Shown one piece after another: positions 46,473 through 56,381 of a stretch of DNA of 64,000 nucleotides (the first letter of the stretch is position 1; each line of letters begins with the position of its first letter). The stretch spans positions 35,132 through 99,131 of the forward strand of contig DCIG01000040.1 in NCBI GenBank assembly GCA_002315855.1. Reading direction: 5' to 3'. A model generated the notes under the pieces. The model had not been told where the DNA came from. It did not search any database and was given only the letters and a program-made list of their open reading frames with translations. Position numbers and translations under genes: made by a program. This DNA is from Lentisphaeria bacterium UBA1732 (GTDB lineage: Bacteria > Verrucomicrobiota > Lentisphaeria > Victivallales > UBA1829).

Positions 46473-47069
46473 ATGTCAGAAGAACTTCAGGGACTTTTGA
46501 ACAGAATTCAGTCAGACGGGCTAAAAAAGGCAGAGGCTCAGCGCGATGAAATTCTTGCCGCAGCAAGAGAGGAAGCCGCAAAAATTGTTGCCGCAGCAAA
46601 AGAGGAAGCCGCGCAAATCCGCATGGATGCCGAAAAAGACGCCGACATTTCCCGTACAAAAGCCGAAGCGGCAATCCGTCAGGCAGTTCGGGATGTCCTT
46701 ATTTCTTTGAAAGCCGATCTCCAGCAAAATCTCCGCAACGTGGTTTGCTCCACAGTCGGTGCGGCAATGACGCCAGCCGAAATGGCTGCTCTGATCAATC
46801 GTCTGGCTGATACATTCCGGGCGAATGCTGTCTCCGGTGCTGAAATTGAAATCCCCGTCCGTGAAAAGGCGATTGCAGACCAGCTGCTTGCCAGTTTGCA
46901 GGCAAGTCTGCGCGCAAAAGCACAAATCCATCTGGGACGCGGTTTCGCTTCCGGCTTCAAACTCGGTTTCACCGACTCCGATGTCTTCCTCGATTTCTCC
47001 GATGAAGCACTTGCCGATGTCATCTGCGACTATGTCGGTCCGAAACTTGCCGCCATTATCAAGGCATAA
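46473..47069 (+). CDS. atpE: V-type ATP synthase subunit E (AtpE)
   Basis: A 198-residue peripheral-stalk subunit. The N-terminal half is a long alanine/glutamate-rich helix (AAREEAAKIVAAAKEEAAQIR) and the C-terminal half the globular E-subunit head ending DFSDEALADVICDYVGPKL. It joins the catalytic head to subunit I. AAGGA precedes the ATG. It is the first V-ATPase gene of the operon. Subunit G or H, the usual stalk partner, has no separate gene here. Confidence 0.85.
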   Translation: MSEELQGLLNRIQSDGLKKAEAQRDEILAAAREEAAKIVAAAKEEAAQIRMDAEKDADISRTKAEAAIRQAVRDVLISLKADLQQNLRNVVCSTVGAAMTPAEMAALINRLADTFRANAVSGAEIEIPVREKAIADQLLASLQASLRAKAQIHLGRGFASGFKLGFTDSDVFLDFSDEALADVICDYVGPKLAAIIKA

Positions 47070-47099
47070 TTCATTCTGACCCGGAAGGAAAATTCCGAG

Positions 47100-47705
47100 A
47101 TGAGTCTTTATTATTCCCTTGTTTCTTCCCTGCCGTTTCTCCGCATGACGGACAAACCTGCCTTATCGTATGAAAAATTTATGGAGTCATGCGGGCAGTT
47201 TATTCATGGACGCGAGTTTCAGCAGCTGAAACAGTTTTCACTGATTCCCGGTTTTCGTCCGGAGGATGCAGATTCAGGAGAACACACAGCCCCTGCCGAA
47301 CTGCTGAAACAATTCAAACGCGGCTCTCTGGCAGAACGCTACACTCATTTTGAAATTGCACTCCGGCACAGTATGATGAAACTCCGTGCCACGCGTCTCG
47401 GCAAAAACTTCGTCACCGCAAATCCCGACGAAATCGTTTCGGATTCAGAGGCGGATCAAGTCATTCATGCAGCTTTCGCCGCGCCGAACCCGCTGGAACG
47501 CGAACGAATTTTAGATACTGCCCGCTGGCTCAAACTGGATGAACTCGAAGCAAAAAACACAACGAGGTTCAATCTTGATACGGTGTGTGCCTACAGTATC
47601 CGCATCCAAATTGCCGAAAAGTGGGTTCTGCGTCAGGCAGGACCCGCTGAACGCAATCTTTCCGCCGTTGCCGCACAAGTCAGCAACGGGACTTCCGAAG
47701 TATAA
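47100..47705 (+). CDS. DUF2764 protein, C-subunit-like component of the V-ATPase
   Basis: A 201-residue protein (SLYYSLVSSLPFL at the start) of the DUF2764 family. In bacterial V-ATPase operons of Chlamydiae, Bacteroidetes and spirochaetes this gene occupies the position of subunit C, and it is generally thought to fill that role linking the proteolipid ring to the central stalk. GGAAGGA precedes the ATG. The adjacent order E-DUF2764-A supports the assignment. No membrane segment. Confidence 0.85.
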   Translation: MSLYYSLVSSLPFLRMTDKPALSYEKFMESCGQFIHGREFQQLKQFSLIPGFRPEDADSGEHTAPAELLKQFKRGSLAERYTHFEIALRHSMMKLRATRLGKNFVTANPDEIVSDSEADQVIHAAFAAPNPLERERILDTARWLKLDELEAKNTTRFNLDTVCAYSIRIQIAEKWVLRQAGPAERNLSAVAAQVSNGTSEV

Positions 47706-47745
47706 TACAATCAATCACATATAAAAAACAGGAGCGTGTATTCAC

Positions 47746-49482
47746 ATGCCTGAACATCAGACAGGACGCGTAAAAGGCGTCAACGGCAACTTGGTCACAG
47801 TGGAATTTGACACTGCGGTCATGCAGAACGAAGTGGCATACGTCAAAGTCGGCGATATGCGCCTGAAAGGTGAAGTGATCCGCGTGCGCGGGAATCGTGC
47901 CGACCTCCAAATCTATGAAAGCACAGCAGGACTCAAGGTGAATGACGAAGTCGAATTCGTCAATGAACTCCTCAGCGTTGCGCTCGGCCCCGGCTTGCTT
48001 ACCAAGGTATATGACGGACTTCAGAATCCGCTGAAACTTCTGGCGGAAAAGGCAGGCTTCTTCCTCAAGCGCGGTCTCTATCTCGATGCGCTGGACATGG
48101 ATTCCATCTGGGATTTCACCCCCATTGCCAAGCCCGGCGACAAAGTGCGTGCCGGGGATTACCTCGGAAGTGTCCCCGAAGGCATTTTCACTCATTACAT
48201 TATGGCGCCGTTCAGTCTGAAAGGCACATGGGAAGTCATCTTCGTCGTTCCTGCCGCAAAATACAATCTGAAAACTCCGATTGCCCGCCTCCGCAATGCC
48301 GACGGAGATGAACAGGATGTTACGATGGTACAGTACTGGCCCGTCAAACTCCCGATTCCATGCTACAAAGACAAACTTCTCCCTGACCGCACCATGATTA
48401 CCCAGCAGCGCACCATTGATACATTCTTCCCGGTGGCTGTCGGCGGGACGTTCTGCACACCGGGACCTTTCGGCGCAGGCAAAACCGTGCTTCAGCACTC
48501 CATCAGCCGTTATGCGGAAACCGATATTGTGGTCATTGCCGCCTGCGGAGAACGAGCCGGCGAAGTCGTGGAAATCCTGTGTGAATACCCTGAACTGCAG
48601 GACCCGCGCACCGGAAAAACACTCATGGACCGCTCGGTTATCATCTGCAATACATCTTCCATGCCGGTTGCCGCGCGCGAAGCATCCGTTTACACGGCCG
48701 TAACCATCGCAGAATATTACCGCCAGCAGGGGTTGAATACACTTCTCCTCGCCGACTCCACATCCCGCTGGGCTCAGGCGCTCCGCGAAATGTCCGGCCG
48801 TCTGGAGGAAATTCCGGGAGAAGAAGCCTTCCCCGCCTATCTGGAATCCCAAATCGCCGCATTCTATGAACGCGCAGGGCTGGTCGAACTGAACAACGGT
48901 CGAACCGGGTCCGTAACCATCGGCGGCTCGGTCAGTCCCGCCGGCGGAAACTTCGAAGAACCCGTAACACAGGCGACTTTGAAAGTGGTCGGCGCATTCC
49001 TCGGTCTCTCCCGTGAACGCTCCGACGCACGCCGTTTCCCCTCGATTCATCCGCTGGACAGCTGGAGCCACTACACCAGTGTCGTCCCCGAATCTGAAAT
49101 CAAGTTCGCACGTTCGATTCTCCGCCGCGGACAGGAAGTCAACCAGATGATGAAAGTGGTCGGGGAAGAAGGAACCACCACGGACGACTTCGTGATTTAC
49201 CTGAAGAGCGAGTTCCTTGACTTCGTCTACCTCCAGCAGAACACATTTGACGCCGTAGATGCCGCCAGCAGTGTGGAACGCCAGAAATACTGCTTCAGCA
49301 AGGTCATTCAGGTGCTGGAAACGATGTTCACATTTGAAGACAAAGATCAGGCGAGACGCTTCTTCCAGGAACTCCAGCTGAACTTCATCGACTGGAACTA
49401 CATGCCCTTTGAATCCGAAAAGTTCAACTCACAGGAACGCGTGATCGACGCAAAAATTCAGGAGCGCAAAGCCAATGCGTAA
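47746..49482 (+). CDS. atpA: V-type ATP synthase subunit A, catalytic (AtpA)
   Basis: A 578-residue catalytic subunit with the P-loop GPFGAGKTV at about residues 239-247, the non-homologous insertion typical of A subunits before it, ACGERAGEV with the catalytic glutamate, and [17 protein letters not shown]. It hydrolyses or makes ATP in the cytoplasmic head. The end overlaps the start of atpB by 8 nt. AGGAG is 13 nt before the ATG. Confidence 0.96.
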   Translation: MPEHQTGRVKGVNGNLVTVEFDTAVMQNEVAYVKVGDMRLKGEVIRVRGNRADLQIYESTAGLKVNDEVEFVNELLSVALGPGLLTKVYDGLQNPLKLLAEKAGFFLKRGLYLDALDMDSIWDFTPIAKPGDKVRAGDYLGSVPEGIFTHYIMAPFSLKGTWEVIFVVPAAKYNLKTPIARLRNADGDEQDVTMVQYWPVKLPIPCYKDKLLPDRTMITQQRTIDTFFPVAVGGTFCTPGPFGAGKTVLQHSISRYAETDIVVIAACGERAGEVVEILCEYPELQDPRTGKTLMDRSVIICNTSSMPVAAREASVYTAVTIAEYYRQQGLNTLLLADSTSRWAQALREMSGRLEEIPGEEAFPAYLESQIAAFYERAGLVELNNGRTGSVTIGGSVSPAGGNFEEPVTQATLKVVGAFLGLSRERSDARRFPSIHPLDSWSHYTSVVPESEIKFARSILRRGQEVNQMMKVVGEEGTTTDDFVIYLKSEFLDFVYLQQNTFDAVDAASSVERQKYCFSKVIQVLETMFTFEDKDQARRFFQELQLNFIDWNYMPFESEKFNSQERVIDAKIQERKANA

Positions 49483-50776
49483 GGTTTACCATAAAATCAT
49501 TCAGATCGCCGGCAACGTCATTACCGTTGAGGCGGACAATGTAGGATACAACGATCTTGCCGAAGTTACCAGCACACGCGGGACTTCTCTGGCACAGGTC
49601 ATTCGACTGCTGGACAACAAAGTCTTCCTTCAGGTTTTCAACGGCACACGCGGCATCAATACCGGCGATGAAGTCCGTTTCCTCGGACACCCCATGCGCG
49701 TATCGTCTTCGGATGCCCTGCTGGGACGCATTTTCAACGGTGCAGGGATTCCCCGCGACGGACGCCCCGAAATCCATGACGACCTGGTTGAAATCGGAGG
49801 ACCATCGGTCAACCCCGCCAAGCGTGTTGTTCCCCGCAAAATGATTCGTACCGGGATTCCCATGATTGACGTATTCAATACGCTGGTGGAATCCCAGAAA
49901 CTCCCGATTTTCTCCATTGCAGGGGAACCTTACAATGATTTGCTGGCACGTATTGCCATGCAGGCGGAAGTCGATATTATCGTGCTGGGCGGCATGGGGC
50001 TGAAATATGACGATTACCTGAAATTCCGCAACACGCTCGATGAACACGGAGCCTTGCCGCGTTCCGTCATGTTTGTGCATACGGCTTCCGACCCGATTGT
50101 GGAATGCCTCCTCGTCCCCGATATGTCGCTTGCAGTCGCGGAACAGTACGCACTCGAAGGCAAACGCGTTCTCGTCCTGCTCACCGATATGACCAACTTC
50201 GCCGATGCACTGAAAGAAATCGCCATTACAATGGAACAGGTTCCTTCCAACCGTGGGTATCCCGGCGACCTCTACAGCCAGCTTGCATCCCGCTATGAAA
50301 AGGCGGTCGATTTCGACGGCGCAGGCTCCATCACCATTCTTGCAGTTACCACCATGCCGGGAGACGATGTAACGCACCCGATTCCCGACAATACCGGTTA
50401 TATCACAGAAGGTCAGTTCTATCTGCGCGGCGGACGTATTGAGCCTTTCGGATCGCTGTCCCGTTTGAAACAGAATGTAAACGGCAAGACACGCAAGGAT
50501 CACCGAACCGTCATGGACTCCATGATTCGCTTCTATGCGGACTATAAAGAAACTTTGGAAAAGCAGTCCATGGGCTTCCAAATGTCCAAATGGGATGAAA
50601 AACTTCTGAAATTCGGCAAACTTTTTGAAAAGAATATGATGGACCTGTCCATGAATATTCAGCTGGAAGATGCCCTTGATTTGGGATGGAAAATCCTTGC
50701 CGACTGCTTCGACCGCACCGAAACCGGTATCAAAACAGAACTGCTGAACGAATTCTGGCCCGTAAAAGAATCCTGA
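49475..50776 (+). CDS. atpB: V-type ATP synthase subunit B (AtpB)
   Basis: A 433-residue regulatory, non-catalytic subunit of the V1 head. It lacks a P-loop, having [16 protein letters not shown] at the equivalent site. It shows the [17 protein letters not shown] and [19 protein letters not shown] motifs and the [12 protein letters not shown] segment. It overlaps atpA by 8 nt and precedes atpD by 17 nt. Confidence 0.96.
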   Translation: MRKVYHKIIQIAGNVITVEADNVGYNDLAEVTSTRGTSLAQVIRLLDNKVFLQVFNGTRGINTGDEVRFLGHPMRVSSSDALLGRIFNGAGIPRDGRPEIHDDLVEIGGPSVNPAKRVVPRKMIRTGIPMIDVFNTLVESQKLPIFSIAGEPYNDLLARIAMQAEVDIIVLGGMGLKYDDYLKFRNTLDEHGALPRSVMFVHTASDPIVECLLVPDMSLAVAEQYALEGKRVLVLLTDMTNFADALKEIAITMEQVPSNRGYPGDLYSQLASRYEKAVDFDGAGSITILAVTTMPGDDVTHPIPDNTGYITEGQFYLRGGRIEPFGSLSRLKQNVNGKTRKDHRTVMDSMIRFYADYKETLEKQSMGFQMSKWDEKLLKFGKLFEKNMMDLSMNIQLEDALDLGWKILADCFDRTETGIKTELLNEFWPVKES

Positions 50777-50793
50777 CGGGAGCATGACATTTT

Positions 50794-51402
50794 ATGCCTA
50801 AGCTCAAACTTACCAAAACAGAATTGAAGCATCAGAGGGATCAGCTGAAGCAGTTCACGCGTTTTCTCCCGACGCTTCAACTGAAAAAACAGCAGCTTCA
50901 GATGGAAATCCGTCTCTGCAATGACCGGATTGCCGAAAATGAACGCCGCGAAAAACAGGCTGTCGATCAGCTTGTTTCGTGGTCGCCTCTTTTCGGAGAA
51001 GATGCCATTGCCGATTTTCTGCCGACTGTACTGAAAGTCCGCAAGGTAAACTGCGATACCAGCAATATTGCAGGCGTCAATGTCCCGGTATATCATTCCA
51101 CGGATTTTGAACTGCTCCCATACGATCTCTTCCGCGTTGACCCGTGGGTGGATGATGCAGTGGAAGCAGTGAAATCCATTGTGGAAATCCGATTGGAACG
51201 CGACATCATACGGGAACAGCAGCGTCTGATTGCCTGTGAACTCAGGACCACGACCCAGCGCGTAAACCTCTTTGAAAAAGTGAAAATTCCTGAAACGAAA
51301 GAGAATATCCGCGTTATTCAGATTTCCATTTCCGACAATGATATTTCTGCGGTCGCCCGCTCCAAAATCGCCAAAAAGAAACTTCAGGAGCCTGCCGCAT
51401 GA
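50794..51402 (+). CDS. atpD: V-type ATP synthase subunit D (AtpD)
   Basis: A 202-residue central-shaft subunit, nearly all helical coiled coil (LTKTELKHQRDQLKQFTRFL at the start; RTTTQRVNLFEKVKIPETKENI near the end, the conserved D-subunit block). Subunit F, the usual partner of D, has no identifiable gene in the operon. The stop overlaps the atpI start by 4 nt (ATGA), implying translational coupling. Confidence 0.92.
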   Translation: MPKLKLTKTELKHQRDQLKQFTRFLPTLQLKKQQLQMEIRLCNDRIAENERREKQAVDQLVSWSPLFGEDAIADFLPTVLKVRKVNCDTSNIAGVNVPVYHSTDFELLPYDLFRVDPWVDDAVEAVKSIVEIRLERDIIREQQRLIACELRTTTQRVNLFEKVKIPETKENIRVIQISISDNDISAVARSKIAKKKLQEPAA

Positions 51403-53279
51403 TTGTCCCGATGAAATTGATTACACTGCTCTGTCTGGAGCAGGATAAATCTGCGGCACTGGAGCAGCTCGGCGAACTTGCTTTGATGCAGCTTTGCGCA
51501 AAACAAGCTCCTGCTACGCAGGACATCACGCGTCTGACTGCCGATGTAAATGCCGCAGAGAAATTGACCGGTGCTGTCAAATCCGCGCCGAAGCAGAAAG
51601 AAATTCCGGCATTGTCTGTCCCTGCGGATCAGCTGATTTCCTACGGACTGAATCTTTTGGAAATTCGCTCGTCTGCAATCAAAGAATCAGACCGGCTTCT
51701 CCGTGAACGCGATCTGCTTCTCCCATGGGGAGAATTTGACCATGCCGCAATCAAACAGCTTGCACAGCAGGGTGTCTATGTAACACTCTGCGCCACGGCA
51801 CGTGCCGTTTTCGACCGTCGCGTAAAACGAGGTTTGATGCCCGAAAATGCTTCTGTGGAAGTGATTCACCGCGGCAAAGACCTCGTACACTATGCTTTGA
51901 TTTCGCTGGAACCTCTTTCGGACGCTGAACTTGACACTGTAACGCTTCCCGATATTCCGCTTTCCGAACTGAATGCCCGTATTGCTGCGCTTCAGGAACA
52001 GATTCAGAAAGCAAACAACGAAATCACAGCCTACCGCCAGTATCTCCCGCAGCTGGAAGCCGACCTCGCAACCGCTCGTGAAAAACTCGAATTTGCAACC
52101 GCCCGCGACGGCATGGACAAAAACGGTCATATCGTTTATCTGAGCGGCTATGTCCCATGCAGCAAGCTGGATGCCATCAAATCCGCCGCCATGAAAAATG
52201 GATGGGCACTGCTGATTGAAGACCCTGCCGAAGATGATCCCAATGTTCCGACCTGCATAGAGAAGCCCCGCTTCCTGAATATGCTGGACCCGCTGTTTGA
52301 CTTCATCGGAATTGCACCGGGGTATCGGGAAAGCGATGTCAGTCTGTTCTTCTTCCTCTTTTTCCCGATTTTCTTCGGTATGATCATCGGTGATGCCGGA
52401 TATGGTCTCCTGATGATTGTCATCGGTGTCCTTCTGCGCTGTCTTCTCCGCAGGAAAGAGGGAGCAAAACTCCCGTTGAATCTTCTTATCTATCTGGCCA
52501 TGTTCTCATTCCTGTGGGGCTGGCTGAATGGGGCATGGTTCGGACTTCCGAAGACCATTCTGCCCGGCTGGATGTCAGGCTGGGACTTCTTTGTCAGTCC
52601 GAAAACAAGCCGGTTCGCCCATAAATTCATTGCATTTTACGGTGTGAATCCGGAGGAAATGACCGACAACGACTGGGCATCCATGCCGAATAAAATGACG
52701 CAGTATTTCTGCTTCCTTCTGGCAATGATTCACCTCGTTTCGGCACATCTTACCCGTTTTATCAGCGGGATACGCCGAAGCTGGCGCGAAATCGCCAATC
52801 TCGGCTGGGCCGGAATGATTGTCGCAAACTTCGTTCTTGCGGTCAGCCTGATTGTTTTCCCCGGTACATTCCCCGCCTGGGGCAAATATCTCTATATCGC
52901 ATCCATCGCACTGATTTTCATAACTTTGACCCCGGTTCAACTGTTCAGCCTTCCGACCGATTTGGTAGGCAGTTTTGTGGATGTGCTTTCTTACGTCCGC
53001 CTGTTTGCAGTGGGACTTTCCGGCATGTATATTGCCGAGAAATTCAATGAAATGGGAACGATGGTGCTGCATGCACTGCCGGACAAGCTGATGGCACTGG
53101 GTTTCGTCATGCTTGTGCTGATTGCCATAGCAGGACATCTTCTGAACTTCGGGCTTGGCTTCCTCGGCGTGCTGGTTCATGCCATCCGACTGAACACTCT
53201 CGAATTTTCCAATCACATGGGGATTCAGTGGGCCGGTACCAAATTCAAACCTTTTACAGCAAAACAACATAACAATTAA
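51399..53279 (+). CDS. atpI: V-type ATP synthase subunit I (AtpI)
   Basis: A 626-residue membrane subunit that forms the ion half-channels. The first about 290 residues are cytoplasmic with coiled-coil arms, and the rest contains about seven to eight membrane helices (start near DVSLFFFLFFPIFFGMIIGDAGYG). The essential arginine lies in SYVRLFAVGLSG near residue 534, and a glutamate-bearing helix near the end closes the path. Overlaps atpD by 4 nt. The proteolipid gene follows after 30 nt. Confidence 0.95.
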   Translation: MIVPMKLITLLCLEQDKSAALEQLGELALMQLCAKQAPATQDITRLTADVNAAEKLTGAVKSAPKQKEIPALSVPADQLISYGLNLLEIRSSAIKESDRLLRERDLLLPWGEFDHAAIKQLAQQGVYVTLCATARAVFDRRVKRGLMPENASVEVIHRGKDLVHYALISLEPLSDAELDTVTLPDIPLSELNARIAALQEQIQKANNEITAYRQYLPQLEADLATAREKLEFATARDGMDKNGHIVYLSGYVPCSKLDAIKSAAMKNGWALLIEDPAEDDPNVPTCIEKPRFLNMLDPLFDFIGIAPGYRESDVSLFFFLFFPIFFGMIIGDAGYGLLMIVIGVLLRCLLRRKEGAKLPLNLLIYLAMFSFLWGWLNGAWFGLPKTILPGWMSGWDFFVSPKTSRFAHKFIAFYGVNPEEMTDNDWASMPNKMTQYFCFLLAMIHLVSAHLTRFISGIRRSWREIANLGWAGMIVANFVLAVSLIVFPGTFPAWGKYLYIASIALIFITLTPVQLFSLPTDLVGSFVDVLSYVRLFAVGLSGMYIAEKFNEMGTMVLHALPDKLMALGFVMLVLIAIAGHLLNFGLGFLGVLVHAIRLNTLEFSNHMGIQWAGTKFKPFTAKQHNN

Positions 53280-53309
53280 CCATAACAAACTCTTTAAGGA
53301 GAACCTATC

Positions 53310-53876
53310 ATGAGTCTGCTTTTTGCAATTCAGGACACTCTCACCAATTTTATGCCAATGCTTGCTCAGGCGGGATCTGCTCTGCCGACAGCGGAACCCG
53401 GTCTCGCGATTTCCATTCAGAAAGCCTTGGTTTTCGCCGCCGCTTTCATGGCCATCGGACTTTCCGCACTCGGTTCCGCCTACGGCTGCGGCGTTGCCGC
53501 CTGCTCTGCCATGGGCGCATGGAAAAAATGCTATGCTCAGAACCGCCCTGCACCGTTCCAGCTTCTGATTTTAGTCGGTGCTCCGCTTTCCCAGACAATT
53601 TACGGTATGATTGTCATGTTCATCATCAAGGGCGGTGCCAATGTCATTGATGCCGCACATTCCGGTCTTTGGATTGCCTATATGCTGGTCGGCATTCTGT
53701 CCGGTATTGCCATGGGGCTGTCCGCCATGTGGCAGGGACTTGCGGCGGCCTCCGGCTGCGATGCTTTCGCGGAATCCGGCAAAGGTTTTGCCAACCAGAT
53801 GATGGCACTCGGTATCGTGGAAACAGTCGCAATCTTCGTACTGGCATTCTCCATCGTTCTGCTTTCGTCCCTCTGA
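53310..53876 (+). CDS. atpK: V-type ATP synthase subunit K, proteolipid (AtpK)
   Basis: A 188-residue protein with four membrane helices in two hairpins, as in 16-kDa type V-ATPase proteolipids such as Enterococcus hirae NtpK. Only one ion-carrying glutamate is present, E171 in the last helix (IVETVAIF). The positions that ligate Na+ in NtpK look conserved: S94-Q95 in PLSQTIYG and Q142 in WQGLAAASG. This suggests Na+ coupling, an inference from alignment by eye. AAGGAGA precedes the ATG. hydE starts 6 nt after its stop. Confidence 0.93.
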   Translation: MSLLFAIQDTLTNFMPMLAQAGSALPTAEPGLAISIQKALVFAAAFMAIGLSALGSAYGCGVAACSAMGAWKKCYAQNRPAPFQLLILVGAPLSQTIYGMIVMFIIKGGANVIDAAHSGLWIAYMLVGILSGIAMGLSAMWQGLAAASGCDAFAESGKGFANQMMALGIVETVAIFVLAFSIVLLSSL

Positions 53877-53882
53877 TTTCAC

Positions 53883-54971
53883 ATGGATTCCGCAGAACTT
53901 TTTGCGAAACTGGAAAGCTCCGCCCCGTTGTCAGGTTCGGAGCTTTCTGCCATTTTGAATCTGACTGGAGCGGATGATCTGACCCGGCTGTACGCCCTCG
54001 CATACGCCCAAAAACTGCGTGTAACGGGACGCAAAGTCTTTTTCCGCGGACTGGTCGAACTGTCCAATATCTGCGCCCGGAACTGCTTCTACTGCGGGAT
54101 TCGCCGCGGAAACAGCAAAGTCCGCCGCTATAGGATGACGGAAGACGAAGTGTATTCCGCCGCCGATATGGCTCTGAAATCGCATTTCGGGTCGATGGTG
54201 CTTCAAGGCGGAGAACGCAACGACCCGGAGTTCATTGATTGCGTGGAACGTCTGATTCTGGGGATTCGACAGCGCACAGGCAATCAGCTTGGGCTGACGC
54301 TTTCTCTCGGCGAGCAGTCCCCTGAAACCTGCGATCGCTGGTTTGCTGCGGGAGCACATCGTTATCTGCTTCGGATTGAAGCCTCGAATCCTGCATTATT
54401 CCGTAAACTTCATCCGGCGGATCAGAGTTTTGAAAACCGTGTGGCATGTATTGATTATCTTTCTTCCCATGGCTGGCAAACCGGAACCGGAGTCATGATC
54501 GGATTACCCGGACAGACCATTGATGATCTGGTAAGCGATCTGATTTTCTTCCGCGAACACAACATCGATATGATTGGCATGGGACCCTATCTTTCCCATG
54601 CGGATACGCCGTTAGGGGCCGCGTATCCTCATTGGACACCGGCATTTGAACTCAGTCTGAAAATGATTGCGGCAGCACGGTTATATCTTCGCGACGTCAA
54701 TATCGCATCGACGACAGCACTGCATACAATCCGTCCCGACGGACGTGAACTCGGACTCCTCGCCGGAGCCAATGTCATTATGCCGAATCTCGGAGATTCT
54801 TCCTACCGGAAAGAATACAATCTCTATGAGGGGAAAGCCTCGCTGGATGACGGCATTGACGACTGTATGACCAGTCTCCTCGAGGGTATCGCCAAAATCG
54901 GAGAGGAACCCGCCCCGGATGAATGGGGCGATCCGAAACACTTTTTCTCCAGAGTTTCCTCAAAATCCTGA
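53883..54971 (+). CDS. hydE: HydE, [FeFe]-hydrogenase maturase (radical SAM)
   Basis: HydE takes part in building the dithiolate-bridged diiron part of the H-cluster. The 362-residue protein has the radical-SAM CARNCFYC (C64, C68, C71), GxIxGxxGQ as MIGLPGQT, the RIEASNPALFRKLHP segment and the terminal MPNLGDSSYRKEYNLYEGK block that distinguishes HydE from BioB. It is directly behind atpK without a clear ribosome site, so it is probably read from the V-ATPase transcript. It is 47 kb from hydG. HydF is not present. Confidence 0.93.
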   Translation: MDSAELFAKLESSAPLSGSELSAILNLTGADDLTRLYALAYAQKLRVTGRKVFFRGLVELSNICARNCFYCGIRRGNSKVRRYRMTEDEVYSAADMALKSHFGSMVLQGGERNDPEFIDCVERLILGIRQRTGNQLGLTLSLGEQSPETCDRWFAAGAHRYLLRIEASNPALFRKLHPADQSFENRVACIDYLSSHGWQTGTGVMIGLPGQTIDDLVSDLIFFREHNIDMIGMGPYLSHADTPLGAAYPHWTPAFELSLKMIAAARLYLRDVNIASTTALHTIRPDGRELGLLAGANVIMPNLGDSSYRKEYNLYEGKASLDDGIDDCMTSLLEGIAKIGEEPAPDEWGDPKHFFSRVSSKS

Positions 54972-55068
54972 ACTGTTTTTCGCCCTGTTTTCGGCTCTTT
55001 CATGCAATAAACCATCAAAAGAAACGTTATACCTGTAAAGACATCTTTTATCATACAGGATTCTCGAA

Positions 55069-55106
55069 CTGATTTCAAAAATCTCCGCAGGACTTTTGAA
55101 TTTAGC
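55069..55106. repeat. Short hairpin derivative of the dispersed repeat
   Basis: ACTGATTTCAAAAATCTCC is followed by GCAGGACTTTTGAATTTAGC. The arms match the GCTGATTTCAAAAGT end and its complement. It lies between hydE and the glycosyltransferase-like gene. Confidence 0.55.
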
Positions 55107-55161
55107 TCATCAGGATTTTCCTGTGCAAGGCACGCAAGACCAAGAAAGAAACGGAAAGATT

Positions 55162-56337
55162 ATGTTTCGGTATGTTCCACCTAAAATCACACTGAATTCC
55201 AATATTGCGGTGTCTCAGGATCGCAATACCATTATTCAGGAAAGTTTAACCAATACCGATTTTTTTCAGGACAATAAAAATCATTTTATTGCCTCAACTC
55301 TGATTGATAACGGGGGATGCGCTTATTACCGTATCCGCTTTATTTCATCGCTGCTTGAACAGCGTTACGGCAACTGTCATCCGGTTGACTCCCGCCGTCT
55401 TTACCCCCTTGATATTTTACAGACCATCGAAAGTCTTCGCGTCCAGCGTCTCAATTCGCCGAACAATCTGCCTTGGCTTCATCAAGCGGTGATGAAAGTA
55501 AAGCGGGAACGCAATCCGTTCCGCCTGATTTATGATACCGATGATGTTCTGGTTCTTCAGGATATTCCGCTGTACAACTGTTATCGGGACTGCCTCAAGG
55601 ATACCGAAAAAGCCATTCCGTATTTTATGGAAGCCAGCGATATTATCACGGTTACGTGCAAAAATCTTGCCGATTACTACGAAAAGAAATTCAGCATCAA
55701 TCCGGAAAAATTCAAAATCATTCCTAACTATCTTCCCCGCTTTTTCTTCGATCATTTCCACCCGCTGGAAATCAGGGCACGTTTCGACAGCCTGAAAAAA
55801 CGCAAGCCGCGTATCTGTTTTTCATGCAGCGGGTCACACTTCGATGTGATGTCGCGGAATCATGATGTGGATGATTTTTCCGGGATTGCACAATGGATCA
55901 TTGACAATCGCAAACGCTATGAATTCATTTTCCAAGGCGGCATCAGTCCGCTTTTTCTGAAATACGGTTCGGACTTCAAACGGCTGCGCTATACCGATTT
56001 TCTGAGCTATCCACTCAGCCGCAGAGAGATTGATGCCGATCTGTACATCCAGCCGCTTCAGAAAAGTGCTTTCAATGAGTGTAAAAGCACGATTAAACTT
56101 CTGGAAGCATGGGCGGAAGGCGTTCCCGCGTTTGTGCAGGACATCACGAACTATAAACGGGTTGCACCGGAAGCATGTTTCTCCGATGCGGAAAGTCTCG
56201 ACCGCATGGTAACGCGGCTTTTCAATATGTCCACGGACGAATATTTGCAGCTTGTTACCGATAATTACCGGAAAATGGATGCGCACTGGCTCGAAAACAA
56301 CCTCGACAAATGGATTCCCGTGATTATCAAATTCTGA
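55162..56337 (+). CDS. Glycosyltransferase-like (GT-B fold) protein
   Basis: A 391-residue soluble protein. The N-terminal half includes NGGCAYYRIRF and LIYDTDDVL, resembling the start of group-1 glycosyltransferases that carry a D-x-D-D element. The C-terminal half has DADLYIQPLQKSAFNECKSTIKLLEAWAEGVPAF, the region expected to bind the sugar nucleotide in GT-B enzymes (glutamate in FNECKSTIKLLE). Substrates cannot be assigned. ATG 55162 is preceded by GGAAAG; a longer in-frame start would cover the repeat at 55069. The gene is monocistronic with a terminator overlapping its stop. Confidence 0.7.
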   Translation: MFRYVPPKITLNSNIAVSQDRNTIIQESLTNTDFFQDNKNHFIASTLIDNGGCAYYRIRFISSLLEQRYGNCHPVDSRRLYPLDILQTIESLRVQRLNSPNNLPWLHQAVMKVKRERNPFRLIYDTDDVLVLQDIPLYNCYRDCLKDTEKAIPYFMEASDIITVTCKNLADYYEKKFSINPEKFKIIPNYLPRFFFDHFHPLEIRARFDSLKKRKPRICFSCSGSHFDVMSRNHDVDDFSGIAQWIIDNRKRYEFIFQGGISPLFLKYGSDFKRLRYTDFLSYPLSRREIDADLYIQPLQKSAFNECKSTIKLLEAWAEGVPAFVQDITNYKRVAPEACFSDAESLDRMVTRLFNMSTDEYLQLVTDNYRKMDAHWLENNLDKWIPVIIKF

Positions 56338-56363
56338 AAGAGGCTTTCGAGCCTCTTTTTTTC
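56337..56363 (+). terminator. Terminator of the glycosyltransferase-like gene
   Basis: AAAGAGGCT (56337-56345) pairs with AGCCTCTTT (56350-56358) around a TTCG tetraloop and is followed by Ts. The stem begins at the last base of the stop codon. Confidence 0.85.
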
Positions 56364-56381
56364 GGGTATCATTGATCCCCT

